Part shown: one piece after another, positions 1 to 10,461 of the stretch
How the letters are laid out: each line of letters starts with the position of its first letter
Position numbering within the stretch: position 1 is the first letter of the stretch
NCBI RefSeq assembly: GCF_963855985.1
Contig: NC_087112.1
Span: 9,984,501 to 10,048,500, forward strand
Reading direction: 5' to 3'
Length of the DNA: 64,000 bases
DNA from: Ostrinia nubilalis
Lineage: Eukaryota; Arthropoda; Insecta; Lepidoptera; Crambidae
Translations under genes and position numbers: made by a program
Notes under the pieces: generated by a model
The model's input: only the letters and a program-made list of their open reading frames with translations
Database searches by the model: none
What the model was told of the DNA's origin: nothing

Positions 1-2223
1 AGGAGGCCGGAGTCCCACATTCATGCCACTCCAGCTGAGGAGTCTTATATCGGTAAGTTGCCTCACTACAGGACTATTCCCACCTTTCGTTTCCACCTCT
101 GCAACTCCTGTGTAGCCAGGATCTACAGCTTAATGCCGATCTAAGTTTGTCCTGGTCACCTCGTTCGTTTTAGCCAAATGACGTCCACTGCTGAACAAAG
201 GCCTCCCCCAAGGTTTTCCACAGTGAACAATCCTGCGCTGACCGCATCCAGGCTCTTCCCGCGACCTTTACCAGATCGTCGGTCCACCTAGTAGGAGGCC
301 TGCCCACGCTACGTCTTCCAGCCCGTGGTCGCCACTCGAGAACTTTTTTGGTTATCTCACTAGATAAACAAAAACCTGACCATTCGCCCGCAACAGGCAT
401 CTTATGGACAATCTCGCTTTACCATAGATACGTAAAACGTTAATTATCAACAAAATACAAATACTGTAAAGCAAATGACGATGACGGCTAGCGGCTTAGA
501 GTCATATAGATTAACCCTCATGAATCCAAATATCTGTTGTCAAAGAGGTGTGTGAAGGTAAAGAGCTAGCTTAGACAATGAATGTACACAGATAAAATTG
601 TTTTTTTCGCCAACCTGTTAAAGTCTACGTCATCTATTGATAATCCAACTATGTGAGGACAATCTCCACGCGATAATTCGAGATTATTTTCCAAGTTTGT
701 TGCTAAGGAGTTTGATTATTAATATCACGCTAATCCATCATAGTCAATTTGCCACCGGATTCCTTGAATTGATAAGATAAATCTATTTTGTTCTTTGATC
801 TTGTTATGAATCGGCACGTTTTCAAAATGAAGGATTTTTTAAATATTAAATTCATTCTATTCTAATGACCTACTAATTCTTTTCAGCATCAATCGTGGGC
901 ATCGCTCTCATCGCGGGGAACATCATCATCACCCCACTGCTAAACATGGTGGGCCGAAAAACTGCACACTTGCTCACCATCTTTCCTGTCCTGATTGGCT
1001 GGTTCATCACCGTCCTGGCCGACAGCGTCACAGAACTCATCGTCGGTAGATTCCTCCAAGGAGTCTCCATGGGAATGCTTGGTCCTCTAGGATCCATAAT
1101 CGTAGCCGAAATGACCGACCCGAAAAAAAGAGGAGCTTTCCTCACTTGCGTCTCCCTATCACTTACCATTGGAGTACTGTTTGGTCACACCATCGGAACA
1201 TACTTGAGTTGGCAGCAAGTTGCGCTGGTCTCATCCTTCATAACCTTCTTCAGTCTTCTCCTGATCATATTCGCCCCCGAGTCCCCACCATGGCTGATTT
1301 CGCAAGGTCGTTATGAAGAAGCTGAGGAAATTTTCTACTGGCTTCGCGGCCGGGGTGACAACCAAAACGACGAATTGGAAAGCATGATCGCTGCACAAAA
1401 AATGGCGAGGAAATCCAGTGTCGCAGGACAAAAATTACCGATCAGGGTCCATATCGTACGCTTCTTCAGATACGTAGGTCAGTCATTCAGAAAACCAGAG
1501 TTCTTCAAGCCCATTCTGATCATGTTGTTCTTGTACGTGATGTTCCAGTTCTCTGGCATCAACGTCATCAGTTCGTACGCGTTGGACATCATCACGCAAG
1601 TGGTGGGACCTGAAGCGAATTCGGAAAGATTGATGGTGGCGATGGACATCGAGCGGTTGGTGTGCAACATCATCGTCGTGTTCCTGATGAGGGCTTTCAA
1701 GAGGCGAACGGTGCTATTCTGCAGCGGGACAGTGTGTATTCTGGCGTACCTTTCGAAAGGGGCGTATGTTTACGCTAAACACAGCGGGAAGTTGCCTCCA
1801 TCGTTGGAAGGGCAGTGGTTCCCTATATTGCTGTTAGGCATTTACATGGCATCGCTGACACTTGGTATATCTTCGGTGCCGTTCGCAATATCAGGGGAGA
1901 TTTTCCCATTGGAATACCGAGGCTTGGCTGGTGGAATCAGCGTGCTGCCTTTGTCGCTGAACTTCTTCATTGCTGTCAAGTGTTTCCCAGTTTTGACAGC
2001 AGCCATTGGTCTGCCACTAACGTACGTGTTGTACGCTTGCGTTGTATTGATCTGCTTGGTGTTTATCTTCTTCTTGCTGCCGGAGACCAAAGACAGGACT
2101 CTCCAGGACATCGAGGACACCTTCCGAGGCATGGACCCTCGAGACCGTAGGTCTATTCAACCTCTGAAGCCTAAAGAAGGCGCGGAGATGATGCGTAGAT
2201 GTAGTTCACATATTCTGTACTAA
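1..2223 (+). CDS. Tret1-like facilitated sugar (trehalose) transporter, 3' part; exons <1-52 and 887-2223
   Basis: Likely moves trehalose or a hexose across the plasma membrane by facilitated diffusion (SLC2/MFS family). Exon <1-52 reads RRPESHIHATPAEESYI and ends in phase 1 before a gtaag donor at 53. Exon 887-2223 follows a tttcag acceptor and rebuilds ...ESYIASIVGIAL..., the same junction as in the complete paralogue at 11029-13206. Visible family motifs are the GRK loop (MVGRKTAH), PESPPWLISQGR after helix 6, a long central cytoplasmic loop, GEIFPLEYRGLAGG near helix 10, and PETKDRTLQDIED after helix 12. The frame is open to TAA at 2221-2223. About the first 45 residues (the start exon and most of exon 2) lie upstream of the window. 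Substrate specificity is inferred from family only. Confidence 0.9.
70..157 (-). repeat. Fragment of short retroposon family 'R' (see 25403-25584)
   Basis: The core 'aactcctgtgtagccagga' plus 'tctacagctt' matches copies at about 10050, 18204, 25403, 27518 and 40009. This copy is truncated and diverged. Confidence 0.7.
158..400 (-). mobile_element. LINE (RTE-like) 3' end remnant, ORF2 C-terminus
   Basis: The minus strand reads open for 76 codons through VGRPPTRWTDDLVKVAGRAW and then WKTLGEAFVQQWTS. This is the characteristic C-terminal tail of non-LTR endonuclease/reverse-transcriptase polyproteins in insects. Only this tail is present, so it is a 5'-truncated insertion inside the intron of the first transporter. 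Related tails occur near 11.6, 15.5, 18.5, 19.4, 25.2, 26.8 and 33.9 kb. Confidence 0.75.
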
Positions 2224-2700
2224 ATTTTTGATAAAATGTGACAATTTGACCGAACGAAGTGCGTGTAATTTGGAGGCGAATTTAAAGCTGTGTTGTTATG
2301 AAAGATTGTGAATGTGCTTTTATTCGTCAAAAGTATGTTTGCTTGTTATTTTATCGATATTCTTTAATGTTGTAAATAATGAATCAGTTGAGTGTAGTAC
2401 TTACTTTATATCACAAGAAAAAGTTCCTTAAAATTGCATTACGTCAATGGACTAATCCGTGTTACCTACCTCTTTTTTTAAATGAAACTCTATTTAGATA
2501 CCGATCTTGATTAGAAAGAGATTAATCAAAAAGTTTCTTAGGTATAATTAATACCTAATTTAGGGCCAAGTTGGTACACGTAGCTCGAATAAAGAAGTGG
2601 CAAAAGAGTCATGAATGACTTCTTGTTGAGTAAATTGTAAGGAAATGATTGAATTTCAAAATAAAGTTTGCAAAATTATGCCACAAGCACGCAGCTTTAT
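2224..2700 (+). other. 3'UTR and probable poly(A) region of the first transporter
   Basis: AT-rich DNA follows the stop codon. AATAAA hexamers at about 2588 and 2661 are plausible poly(A) signals. No competing frame is convincing. Confidence 0.5.
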
Positions 2701-3458
2701 TGGAGAATGAATTAGTTTGTCTGGCTGGCCCCTTATATTTTTAAATAGGTAATTAAGTTTCAGATTAAAATGTGATATTAATCTAACTAAATGTGATAAG
2801 TAGCTTGCGTATTTATTTGCCGACTAGTTATTGTAAGTTATCTATAAGATTGTGCTATCCAGCTCTAAGGTGCAAGATCCTACAGATTAGCATTATCTAC
2901 TTAATTTTAAGACTTTTATTAAATTATTGTAAATTAATCTCAATTAATACACATTTCCGAATTGTTTTTTGTGTCATTATCATTTGGTATATTTTGTATA
3001 TTCGAGATACGTCTTCTTCAATTACGAGTTCGAAGAAATTAGACGAAAGTAACATAGACATTTTTACATATTCCCCATACTGAAACTGTCAATGTGCCAG
3101 TTATACTATGTGACAACGGATGCCCTAATGTGAAAGCGCTCTTATTCTCGGATATTAGTTTGGTCGAATCGAGCCTTAGGGTGGATTCGACCAAACAAGA
3201 GTAAATATTATTCTCAGAATAAATCGTCAGTTTTGACATATTTCCCATACTGAAACTGTCAATGTGCCAGTTATACCAGGAGCTATTCTCGGATAAAAGT
3301 TTGGTCGAATCGGGCCTTAGTAAAATAAGTAGGTACCCTAGTGTAGTTCAGGCACAATACAAATTAGTAAACATTGAAATTAACAAGTGGGTACTTACCT
3401 GCTTTATTGCCGCTGCGCCTGCGCCGACGGTAGGAAGATATTTTATGAGCCTTCGCTG
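2700..3458. repeat. AT-rich intergenic DNA with a 172 bp-spaced direct repeat
   Basis: A stretch starting 'catactgaaactgtcaatg' and running through 'tgccagttata' occurs near 3075 and again near 3248. Between and after the copies are motifs in both orientations around 'tttggtcgaatcg' (about 3160, 3185 and 3300). This looks like a duplicated or nested short inverted-repeat element. The rest of the stretch shows nothing recognisable. Confidence 0.5.
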
Positions 3459-3509
3459 GGTCCGTGGCCGAGTCCCCCAGTATTCGACGCACCCGTGGTT
3501 GAAGCCCCC
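3459..3509 (+). repeat. Left arm of a 51 bp inverted repeat flanking the LTR element
   Basis: The segment from 'ggtccgtggccgagtccccc' to 'gaagccccc' is matched in reverse complement at 7755-7805 with only a few mismatches. The arms lie about 4.2 kb apart and enclose the LTR element. They may be the ends of an older element that the retroelement entered. Confidence 0.65.
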
Positions 3510-3656
3510 GATTTAAATAAATTTAATATCATATTTTTTTCGGCTTTTGCACTAAGTACAGTCAACGAAAACCATGCATGTTTGACGCTATTTAAAATGA
3601 TGTATTGTAACACGGCGCGCCCTTTTATTTACTTCGAGCGACAAGCGCCGAGCCTG

Positions 3657-3790
3657 CCACTACGTCACAGCGAGGACTACGCGCGCGCGCAGCCGGTTTA
3701 CCCTGCCCCGAGACCCCGCACGCCGCCGCGTACGTCACACGCGCTCACCGGCTGGCTATAAAAGGCGTGCGAGCCGGCCTAGAAGTCAGT
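3657..3790 (+). promoter_or_regulatory. LTR core promoter: CRE-like sites, TATA box, arthropod initiator
   Basis: Two 'tacgtcaca' CRE-like half sites lie at about 3661 and 3731. TATAAAA is at 3757-3763. TCAGT, the arthropod initiator, is at 3786-3790, so the presumed +1 A at 3788 is 31 bp from the first T of the TATA box. The same block is repeated in the 3' LTR at about 6380-6513. Function is inferred from spacing. Confidence 0.7.
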
Positions 3791-4029
3791 TCGTCCGCGA
3801 CGCTCCGCGCTTCCGTACCACGGAACACGATGCGCCCGCCGGATTGAACTCGCACACACCGCGATGGTAAGGTCTGCTTCCGTAACACGGAACTGACTGG
3901 ACATCGCGTTGTATCGTCCCATGCACGCTTCCCGTGCCTACTAGATTGTTAATAGAAATAGTAACTGTTGTCTTGTAGTAGCTAAGTTAATTACGCTAAT
4001 TAGAATTTGCTCATTGTTTACATACATGC

Positions 4030-4475
4030 TTAGCTCAAATGCATAATCCAATCCTGGTTTTATGACTTAGATAATTATTCACGCTTATTGCTATAAATTT
4101 ATTAAGTAAATGCTATTGTACTAAATATGGCCCTAATGCATACGCCGATCCTAGATTTCCGCTTTAATTAGTTTACTCATACTCTTGATATAAACTTTAT
4201 TGATTAAACGTAATTGTTTAGTTTCCTATAAAGTGTGGCCCTGATTCATATACCAATCCTTGTTTTGTGTTCTAATTGAATTACTCACGCTTTTGTAATA
4301 AGGTTTATCAAGTAAATACAATTGTATAGTTTACCATTGGATCCGGCTCAAATGCATATACCGATCCTCATTTTTGCTTCAAATGTTAAAATCACGCTTT
4401 GCCATAAGATTCATTAGTCAATGCAATTAGTATTGCTTATTATTAAGTATTGTTCATATGTACATGCCGATCCTA
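4030..4475 (+). repeat. Degenerate ~105 bp tandem repeats inside the LTR (five units)
   Basis: A motif of the form 'atgcata..ccgatcct' recurs at about 4034, 4132, 4239, 4347 and 4449. Each is followed by an AT-rich stretch containing 'tcacgctt' or similar. The pattern is repeated in the 3' LTR. This is an ordered internal periodicity of unknown role. Confidence 0.65.
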
Positions 4476-4674
4476 ACTTTACTGTGATATTTTGTTTGTA
4501 CCGACTAATACTTCCGTAATTGAGAGGTTGTCTGCTTTGATCTTGTAATTTAGTCATAGGTTGATTGGCAATAAACACGAGATAAAGCCCTATAGAATTG
4601 GTTTTGGTCATTTCTCTCTGTAGGTTAGGTTCCCCTCCTACAAATAGGGCGACCCAACGCGGCGCCCTCTTACA

Positions 4675-5600
4675 AACTGGCGTCCCAACGTGTGGGGCCC
4701 TCTAATAAACTGGGTCCCATCGAGGCACGAACCTAAGCTTAACACTTGAGACCAAAACCGCACAGACAACCTGCTCTCTTAGTCTCGCGAGTTAGGGATT
4801 AGTCGAGATAGGGTTAGGCTAATAATAGAAATAGCACTTTGGCAGATTCGTCATTCGTGGTAGGTACTACCACAGGCCGCCAAAGATACGACGTTGAGAA
4901 TACCAACGGACCTGCCGCTTTTTGGAAGACCCTTCTATTGTCTACGAGTTAGAGGAGGAGTCCATCCAAGACATATTTGTAAAGCTGAAGGAGGAATTTG
5001 CCCTTCTGCGAAATGTTTTCCTCTATGGCAACCACACTTGAATTTCAAGTCACCTCAACCTTCCATGAGTTCGGAAGTTGCAAGCGGGCTTATAGTGGTG
5101 CCGTCAGGGATGAAGGTTAATAGCAGCGTAAAGCTGAAGGAGGAATATGCCCTTCCGCGAATTGTTTCCCCTATGGTAACCACACCTGGATTTCCAAAGT
5201 CACCTCAACCTTCCATGATGAGTTCGGAAGTTGCAAGCGGGCTTACAATGGTACCAGTATTAGGGATGAAGGTTAACAGCACCGAAAAACTCAAATTCTG
5301 ATACATGTAACCATGTCATCAGCCCTGTTTGGAAACAGGGGGAGGGAGGAAATTATTCCTTGCGGGAGAAATTTGAGAACGCCCGAGGGTTTTCGTAGCA
5401 ACTGTACTCAGGGGCTCAGCACCATGGCCCTATATGATATTCTGAAGTCATGGACCTAGTTCTTTGAAATTGCAGACTTCAATGTTCCTGACCAGCGCCT
5501 GGGCCTGTACCACTCGTCAGCGCTCTGCCTGTTCCAGAGCGCTGAGACAGCGCCCCACCTGCTCCAGAGCACTGAGACGGCGCCTGTGCCCAGTCCAGCC
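4675..5600 (+). other. LTR element internal region, first part: leader and unrecognised frame 4894-5301
   Basis: After the primer-binding-like stretch there is a leader, then a 135-codon open frame from ATG 4894 to 5301. It contains a roughly 148 bp tandem duplication (units starting near 4981 and 5129, 'aagctgaaggaggaat'). The predicted product repeats a PQPSMSSEVASGL-like segment. I recognise no gag or other family, and the frame may be fortuitous. No coding function can be supported. Confidence 0.4.
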
Positions 5601-5635
5601 AGCCTACGGTGGTGCCTCCCGAGCCACCTCCGCAG

Positions 5636-6254
5636 TACCATGCGTGAGCGTGGTCAACCAGAGGCCGTGCCATGCGTGAGCGTGGTTGGCTGAAGAAGAT
5701 GACCTCCCGAGCCACCTCCGCTGCGCCATGCGTGAGCGTGGTCGGCTGAAGAAGATGACCTCCCGAGCCACCTCCGCCTTGCCATGCGTGAGCGTGGTCA
5801 TACGAAGAAGATGACCTCCCGAGCTACCTCTGCAGTGCCATGCGTGAGCGTGGTCAACCAGAGAAGGTGGTGCCTCATACCACATCCGCCGAGCCATGCG
5901 TGAGCGTGGTCGGCTGAAGAAGATGACTTCATGAGACACCTCCGCCTTGCCATGCGTGAGCGTGGTCGGCTGAAGAAGATGACCTCCCGAGCCACCTCCG
6001 CAGAGCCATGCGTGAGCGTGGTTAACCAGAGAAGGTGGTGCCTCATACCACCTCCGCCGAGCCATGCGTGAGCGTGGTCGGCTGAAGAAGATGACTTCAT
6101 GAGTCACCTCCGCCGAGCCATGCGTGAGCGTGGTCGGCTGAAGAAGATGACCTCCCGAGACACCTCCGCAGAGCCATGCGTGAGCGTGGTCAACCAGAGG
6201 CCGTGCCATGCGTGAGCGTGGTCGGCTGAAGAAGATGACTTCCCAAGCCACATC
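5636..6254 (+). repeat. Minisatellite, ~56 bp unit, about 11-12 copies, inside the LTR element
   Basis: The phrase 'ccatgcgtgagcgtggt' recurs with 55-57 bp spacing (about 5638, 5668, 5725, 5782, 5838, 5893, 5949, 6006, 6062, 6117, 6174, 6206). Between copies lie 'ggctgaagaagatga' and 'cctcccgagccacctccgc'. The minus strand stays open for 224 codons (5604-6278) because the repeat has few stops. I regard this as a by-product and not as a gene. Confidence 0.9.
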
Positions 6255-6316
6255 GTGTGATGGCACGCCGTCATCCACACCAGTCCTGGCTTCCTCGTCG
6301 GGACGACTTCGGAGCC

Positions 6317-6328
6317 AGAGGGGGAGTC
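6317..6328 (+). other. Polypurine tract of the LTR element
   Basis: 'agagggggagtc' lies immediately 5' of the 3' LTR TG, the expected position for the plus-strand primer of reverse transcription. Confidence 0.7.
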
Positions 6329-7429
6329 TGTAACACGGCGCGCCCTTTTATTTACTTCGAGCGACAAGCGCCGAGCCTGCCACTACGTCACAGCGAGGAC
6401 TACGCGCGCGCGCAGCCGGTTTACCCTGCCCCGAGACCCCGCACGCCGCCGCGTACGTCACACGCGCTCACCGGCTGGCTATAAAAGGCGTGCGAGCCGG
6501 CCTAGAAGTCAGTTCGTCCGCGACGCTCCGCGCTTCCGTACCACGGAACACGATGCGCCCGCCGGATTGAACTCGCACACACCGCGATGGTAAGGTCTGC
6601 TTCCGTAACACGGAACTGACTGGACATCGCGTTGTATCGTCCCATGCACGCTTCCCGTGCCTACTAGATTGTTAATAGAAATAGTAACTGTTGTCTTGTA
6701 GTAGCTAAGTTAATTACGCTAATTAGAATTTGCTCATTGTTTACATACATGCTTAGCTCAAATGCATAATCCAATCCTGGTTTTATGACTTAGATAATTA
6801 TTCACGCTTATTGCTATAAATTTATTAAGTAAATGCTATTGTACTAAATATGGCCCTAATGCATACGCCGATCCTAGATTTCCGCTTTAATTAGTTTACT
6901 CATACTCTTGATATAAACTTTATTGATTAAACGTAATTGTTTAGTTTCCTATTAAGTGTGGCCCTGATTCATATACCAATCCTTGTTTTGTGTTCTAATT
7001 GAATTACTCACGCTTTTGTAATAAGGTTTATCAAGTAAATACAATTGTATAGTTTACCATTGGATCCGGCTCAAATGCATATACCGATCCTCATTTTTGC
7101 TTCAAATGTTAAAATCACGCTTTGCCATAAGATTCATTAGTCAATGCAATTAGTATTGCTTATTATTAAGTATTGTTCATATGTACATGCCGATCCTAAC
7201 TTTACTGTGATATTTTGTTTGTACCGACTAATACTTCCGTAATTGAGAGGTTGTCTGCTTTGATCTTGTAATTTAGTCATAGGTCGATTGGCAATAAACA
7301 CGAGATAAAGCCCTATAGAATTGGTTTTGGTCATTTCTCTCTGTAGGTTAGGTTCCCCTCCTATACATTGGGCGACCCAACGCGGCGCCCTTTTACAAAT
7401 AGGGCGACCCAACGCGGTGCCCTCTTACA
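6329..7429 (+). repeat. 3' LTR
   Basis: 1101 bp and nearly identical to 3606-4674. It ends with two tandem copies of a roughly 33 bp unit ('gggcgacccaacgcgg...') where the 5' LTR has one. The flanking host bases 'gtat' follow. Confidence 0.88.
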
Positions 7430-7754
7430 GTATTTAATTATTTTTTTATATACTTAAAACTTTTATAATGAAAACTTTTATTTGTAGTTAGTTAAATGTA
7501 GAGAGAGTAGAGTTATTTTAAAGACTGATTGTTACAATTATTTTGATTAGGTAAAACGATTCACATGTTATTATAGGTAAATAAAACCTATGATAAAATA
7601 TGATAGGTTAAAGTAAAACCTATTATATTTTTAGGTATCACTATGGTAAAATAATATTAAACATTTATTTGTACGATCAGTATAAATATTTATTCGTTTA
7701 TAAATATTTTTGTGACTGACTGTACATTTGATTAAAAATTGCTTCTATCTGACC

Positions 7755-7805
7755 GGGGGCGTCGACCACGGGTGCGTCGAACACAGGGGGACTCGGCCAC
7801 GGACC
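7755..7805 (-). repeat. Right arm of the 51 bp inverted repeat
   Basis: This is the reverse complement of 3459-3509 with a few mismatches (see that entry). The inner flanks (7430-7754) are AT-rich and otherwise unremarkable. Confidence 0.65.
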
Positions 7806-8745
7806 CCCTTCGCTGACCTTCGTTTAGGGCTCCATTCCGCGTAATTCCATCTTGAGTAAAAATTCACACACAACACAATAACTTGTGGCCTCATTACACA
7901 CTATGTCACCAAATACACAATTTTTTAACGCAGCAAAGTAAAATGTGCTCTGGCGCGGTTCCGGTACTAAGATTTCCTCGTTAGCCGCAGTGGCGCTGTG
8001 ATCGCGCTTTCAAATTACTCAGGTCAAATTGAGTACTTATATTTTCCAATAATTAGAAATCATAACTTTTCACACATTATTGTAGTCCTAAAAAGTCAAT
8101 TACGAGTAGTTTTCAATCAGCTGCAATTAATATAATTGCTTTGAAAGAAATGAAGCCTAATAAAAGGTTTATCAATTGAGTTGACAATACTATTCTGTAA
8201 TCAACTATTTATTGGACAGGAAATGATTATTCATTTATTTCATTAAAAAACTTAATAGAAAATTTTCTACAATATCATTTTCACAAAATAAAAAAGATAT
8301 TATTATCATTAAAAAGAAAATTATTATGTATTCATATAATGACGTCATCGGCTTGCAGTTGTATCCACATTCTTCTTCTTCTGCTTCATTCTGCTCTTAA
8401 AAAGGACGTCAATCCTTACGGCAGTAGGACTTACTGCCTGCCACAGATTAGAGAGTAAAATGCCTTTCTGAGAACAAAAAATTGAACACTAGTTTGTCTA
8501 CAGCAGCGCCTGATGCTATTTAATATCATTTCACACACACACGTCGGCCGTTTGGTGTAGTCACAGTAGATAAATCAAACAGTACGGAAGCTTCATACAA
8601 ACGCTCGAAATCAGACTCACGCACACAGACGCACGCTTTACACGGGCTCTAAGCGAACCTCGCAGTCCATCCGTCGCGAGTGTCGCGCGTTGTGTTTTTA
8701 ATAATAATTTTATTGCATGCACGTTCCGCTGTATTTTTAAAAAAC
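7806..8745. other. AT-rich stretch; truncated SINE head at 8541-8560
   Basis: No gene is recognised. 'gtcggccgtttggtgtagt' at about 8541-8560 equals the 5' end of the SINE seen on the minus strand at 36010-36171, but is cut off right after its A-box. From 8600 to 8700 the sequence becomes richer in CpG, as expected near a promoter or 5'UTR. Confidence 0.4.
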
Positions 8746-8844
8746 ATGCCACGAGTGTATTGCGTAGTATACGGCTGCTTGAACTTGGCATCTTCAAAAC
8801 CAGAACTTTCATTTTTTAAACTTCATAATAATTCTGAATTGTAA
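8746..8844 (+). pseudogene. THAP zinc-finger N-terminus remnant
   Basis: A short frame reads MPRVYCVVYGCLNLASSKPE and then LSFFKLH before a stop. The C-x4-C spacing followed by a (L/S)F(F/H)(K/R)(L/F) segment is the start of a THAP domain, the DNA-binding fold of P-element transposases and some host regulators. No downstream Cys-His half is visible nearby. A 'gtaaaa' after codon 31 could be a splice donor. It is either an exon of something larger or a remnant. Medium-low certainty. Confidence 0.4.
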
Positions 8845-9349
8845 AAATGATTAAATATTACTTTTTAAATAAACTGCTTACATCTGATTTTGTAATAGTT
8901 CTTTTTAAATTACGTAATTACGCTTTTTAACAATTTATGTGTTCTATTTGATAAAGTAATTTGCTCCGCGCGCTTTTGTACTAAGTGATGAACTGTATTT
9001 AAAAAATGAGGCAATAGCTATGTGAAAGTAAGTATCCGGTATTTTATTTATGAGAATAGAATATCTTCTACCGGCCTCTAATAGTACTTAATCAATTTAT
9101 TCGATTATGTATTCGATCATTATAGAACCTAATTAACGTTTTATTTTTTTGTTTACTACTTAGTCAATTAATTTATTCCATTAGGTATTTGATAATTAAA
9201 AAACCTAAATAAACGTTTTAATAAATAAGTAAGTCAGAACCTTATTAATTTTATAAAGATTAAGAGTGCCAACCCTAACACTCAGTTGAAGTGTAGGTAT
9301 TTAACTCGCCGAAAGGGCTAAGTTTCCGTACTGCTTTAGCTCATATATC
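8845..9349. other. AT-rich intergenic stretch
   Basis: No gene or element recognised. Confidence 0.5.
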
Positions 9350-9480
9350 TACTGTGGTGTAGTGGTTCGAAACGGGCTACTATTCCGGAGGTAGCGGGTT
9401 CGATTCCCGCACAGTACAAACATTTGTGTGCATGAACATATTTGTTTGTATTGGACTGGGTGTTTTCTATGTATAATAAG
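9350..9480 (+). repeat. tRNA-derived SINE (tRNA-like head 9350-9416)
   Basis: An A-box-like 'tggtgtagtggtt' is followed by the B-box 'ggttcgattcc'. A 5 bp T-stem (gcggg/cccgc) carries a 7 nt loop, and the ends can pair over 6 bp (tactgt/acagta). The D and anticodon arms are poor, so this is a SINE head and not a working tRNA. The tail continues past 9480 without a clear end. Confidence 0.55.
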
Positions 9481-10049
9481 TATGTATTTACAAAAAAAAA
9501 GTATTTAAGTATATTATATCCGTTGTCTAGTACCCATAGTAGGTACAAGCTTTGCTTAGTTTGGGACTAGAAGCGCAGTGTAAAATGTCTAAGGATATTT
9601 ATTATTTCAGTAAACTTTTATGAATTCTGGTGTTTTCTGCACAGGTCCCTTTCAAGGGTTTTAAAGAGTGACAGCTGCGCCTGAGCATCGCCAATTCACC
9701 ACTCATTTTCACGTTTTAATTTCCTTGTTTCGGAGGGCATAAGGGGCTTAGGGCCCATTGAAGGGCTTTCATCGAGCACTGTCAAACTTCTAATAATAGC
9801 AAGTAGTTCATAAAATCAAGTCAAAGACTACCTATTCTTGTTACAATTATTTAAACGCCTGGATATATGTATAAAGGATCTGGATCTTCCGCTGCTTTCA
9901 TCTAGTCACTGTCAGCCAGCTTCTTGAGATATGGATTTTAGGAAATAGGTCCGCGAATCGAACCTAGAGCGATGTTGCAAGCAGTTTACTGATGTGCTTG
10001 CTACGTTGCAAGTTTACTGCGCCACTACTCCAACTGCCATCAATTGGGC

Positions 10050-10197
10050 CCTATCGTTACGGGTCCAATGATAGTTTAACTTTCCCCCTGGACAAACTTG
10101 ACCTTCACTGGTTGGGTTATTGGCGGTCAAGCTGTAGATCCTGGCTACACAGGAGTTGCAGCGGTGGGAACGAGAGGTGAGAATAGTCCCGTTTTGG
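10050..10197 (+). repeat. Short retroposon family 'R', plus-strand copy
   Basis: It contains 'gacaaacttgaccttcactg', 'gcggtcaagctgtagatcct' and 'aggagttgcagcggtgggaa', the shared order of this family in the window. The stretch 9480-10050 before it shows nothing recognisable. Confidence 0.7.
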
Positions 10198-10255
10198 GTC
10201 ATTTGGGTCCGCAAACCGACGTGTATCAACACATTGCAATGCAGTACATTTAGTT

Positions 10256-10461
10256 AGGGTAAGGTGGGGCACAATGTAACACGGGGTACAATGTTACAAT
10301 GCATATTTCTCCGTCCCTTTCTATTAGTTGTATGATGTTGGTATACACGTTTGTCAAGCTGCTGAACTGAGTCGCTGAACATCATACAACTATAGAAAGG
10401 GACGGAGAAATATGCATTGTAACATTGTACCCCGTGTAACATTGTGCCCCACCTTACCCTA
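10256..10461. mobile_element. Foldback MITE with ~85 bp near-perfect arms
   Basis: The left arm 10256-10340 starts TAGGGTAAGGTGGGGCAC. The right arm 10377-10461 is its reverse complement with about two differences. A 36 bp loop separates them. Superfamily cannot be assigned: the flanks do not give a convincing duplication longer than 2 bp. Confidence 0.88.

Larger units (their letters stand above)
53..886 (+). other. Intron of the first transporter gene
   Basis: The intron is bounded by gtaagt-like and tttcag sites joined in phase 1. Its 5' half holds two dispersed-repeat fragments (70-157 and 158-400). From about 400 to 880 it is AT-rich with no recognisable gene or element. Confidence 0.85.
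3606..4674 (+). repeat. 5' LTR
   Basis: 1069 bp. It is GC-rich in the first 250 bp (promoter part) and AT-rich afterwards. Compared with the 3' LTR it lacks one copy of a roughly 33 bp unit near its end, and a few single-base changes are visible (for example near 4230 and 4560). Confidence 0.88.
3606..7429 (+). mobile_element. Non-autonomous LTR retroelement (LARD-like), complete, with flanking GTAT
   Basis: Two nearly identical long direct repeats (3606-4674 and 6329-7429) begin TGTAAC and end TTACA. The base run 'gtat' lies immediately outside both ends and fits a 4 bp target-site duplication. A TGG-starting primer-binding-like stretch begins at 4678. A purine-rich tract sits directly upstream of the 3' LTR. 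The internal region is only about 1.65 kb and has no recognisable gag, protease, integrase or reverse transcriptase. Mobility would therefore depend on proteins supplied in trans. Only a few substitutions separate the LTRs, which suggests a recent insertion. Confidence 0.88.

Noticed and set aside
4894..5301. 135-codon frame in the LTR element as a gag gene
   Set aside because: No gag, zinc knuckle or protease motif; arises across a 148 bp tandem duplication.
5604..6278. 224-codon minus-strand frame as a protein gene
   Set aside because: It is the translation of a minisatellite with varying unit length; no start context or homologous feature.
9350..9416. Functional tRNA gene
   Set aside because: T-arm and partial acceptor stem are present but D and anticodon arms do not fold properly and total length is 67 nt; better explained as a SINE head.
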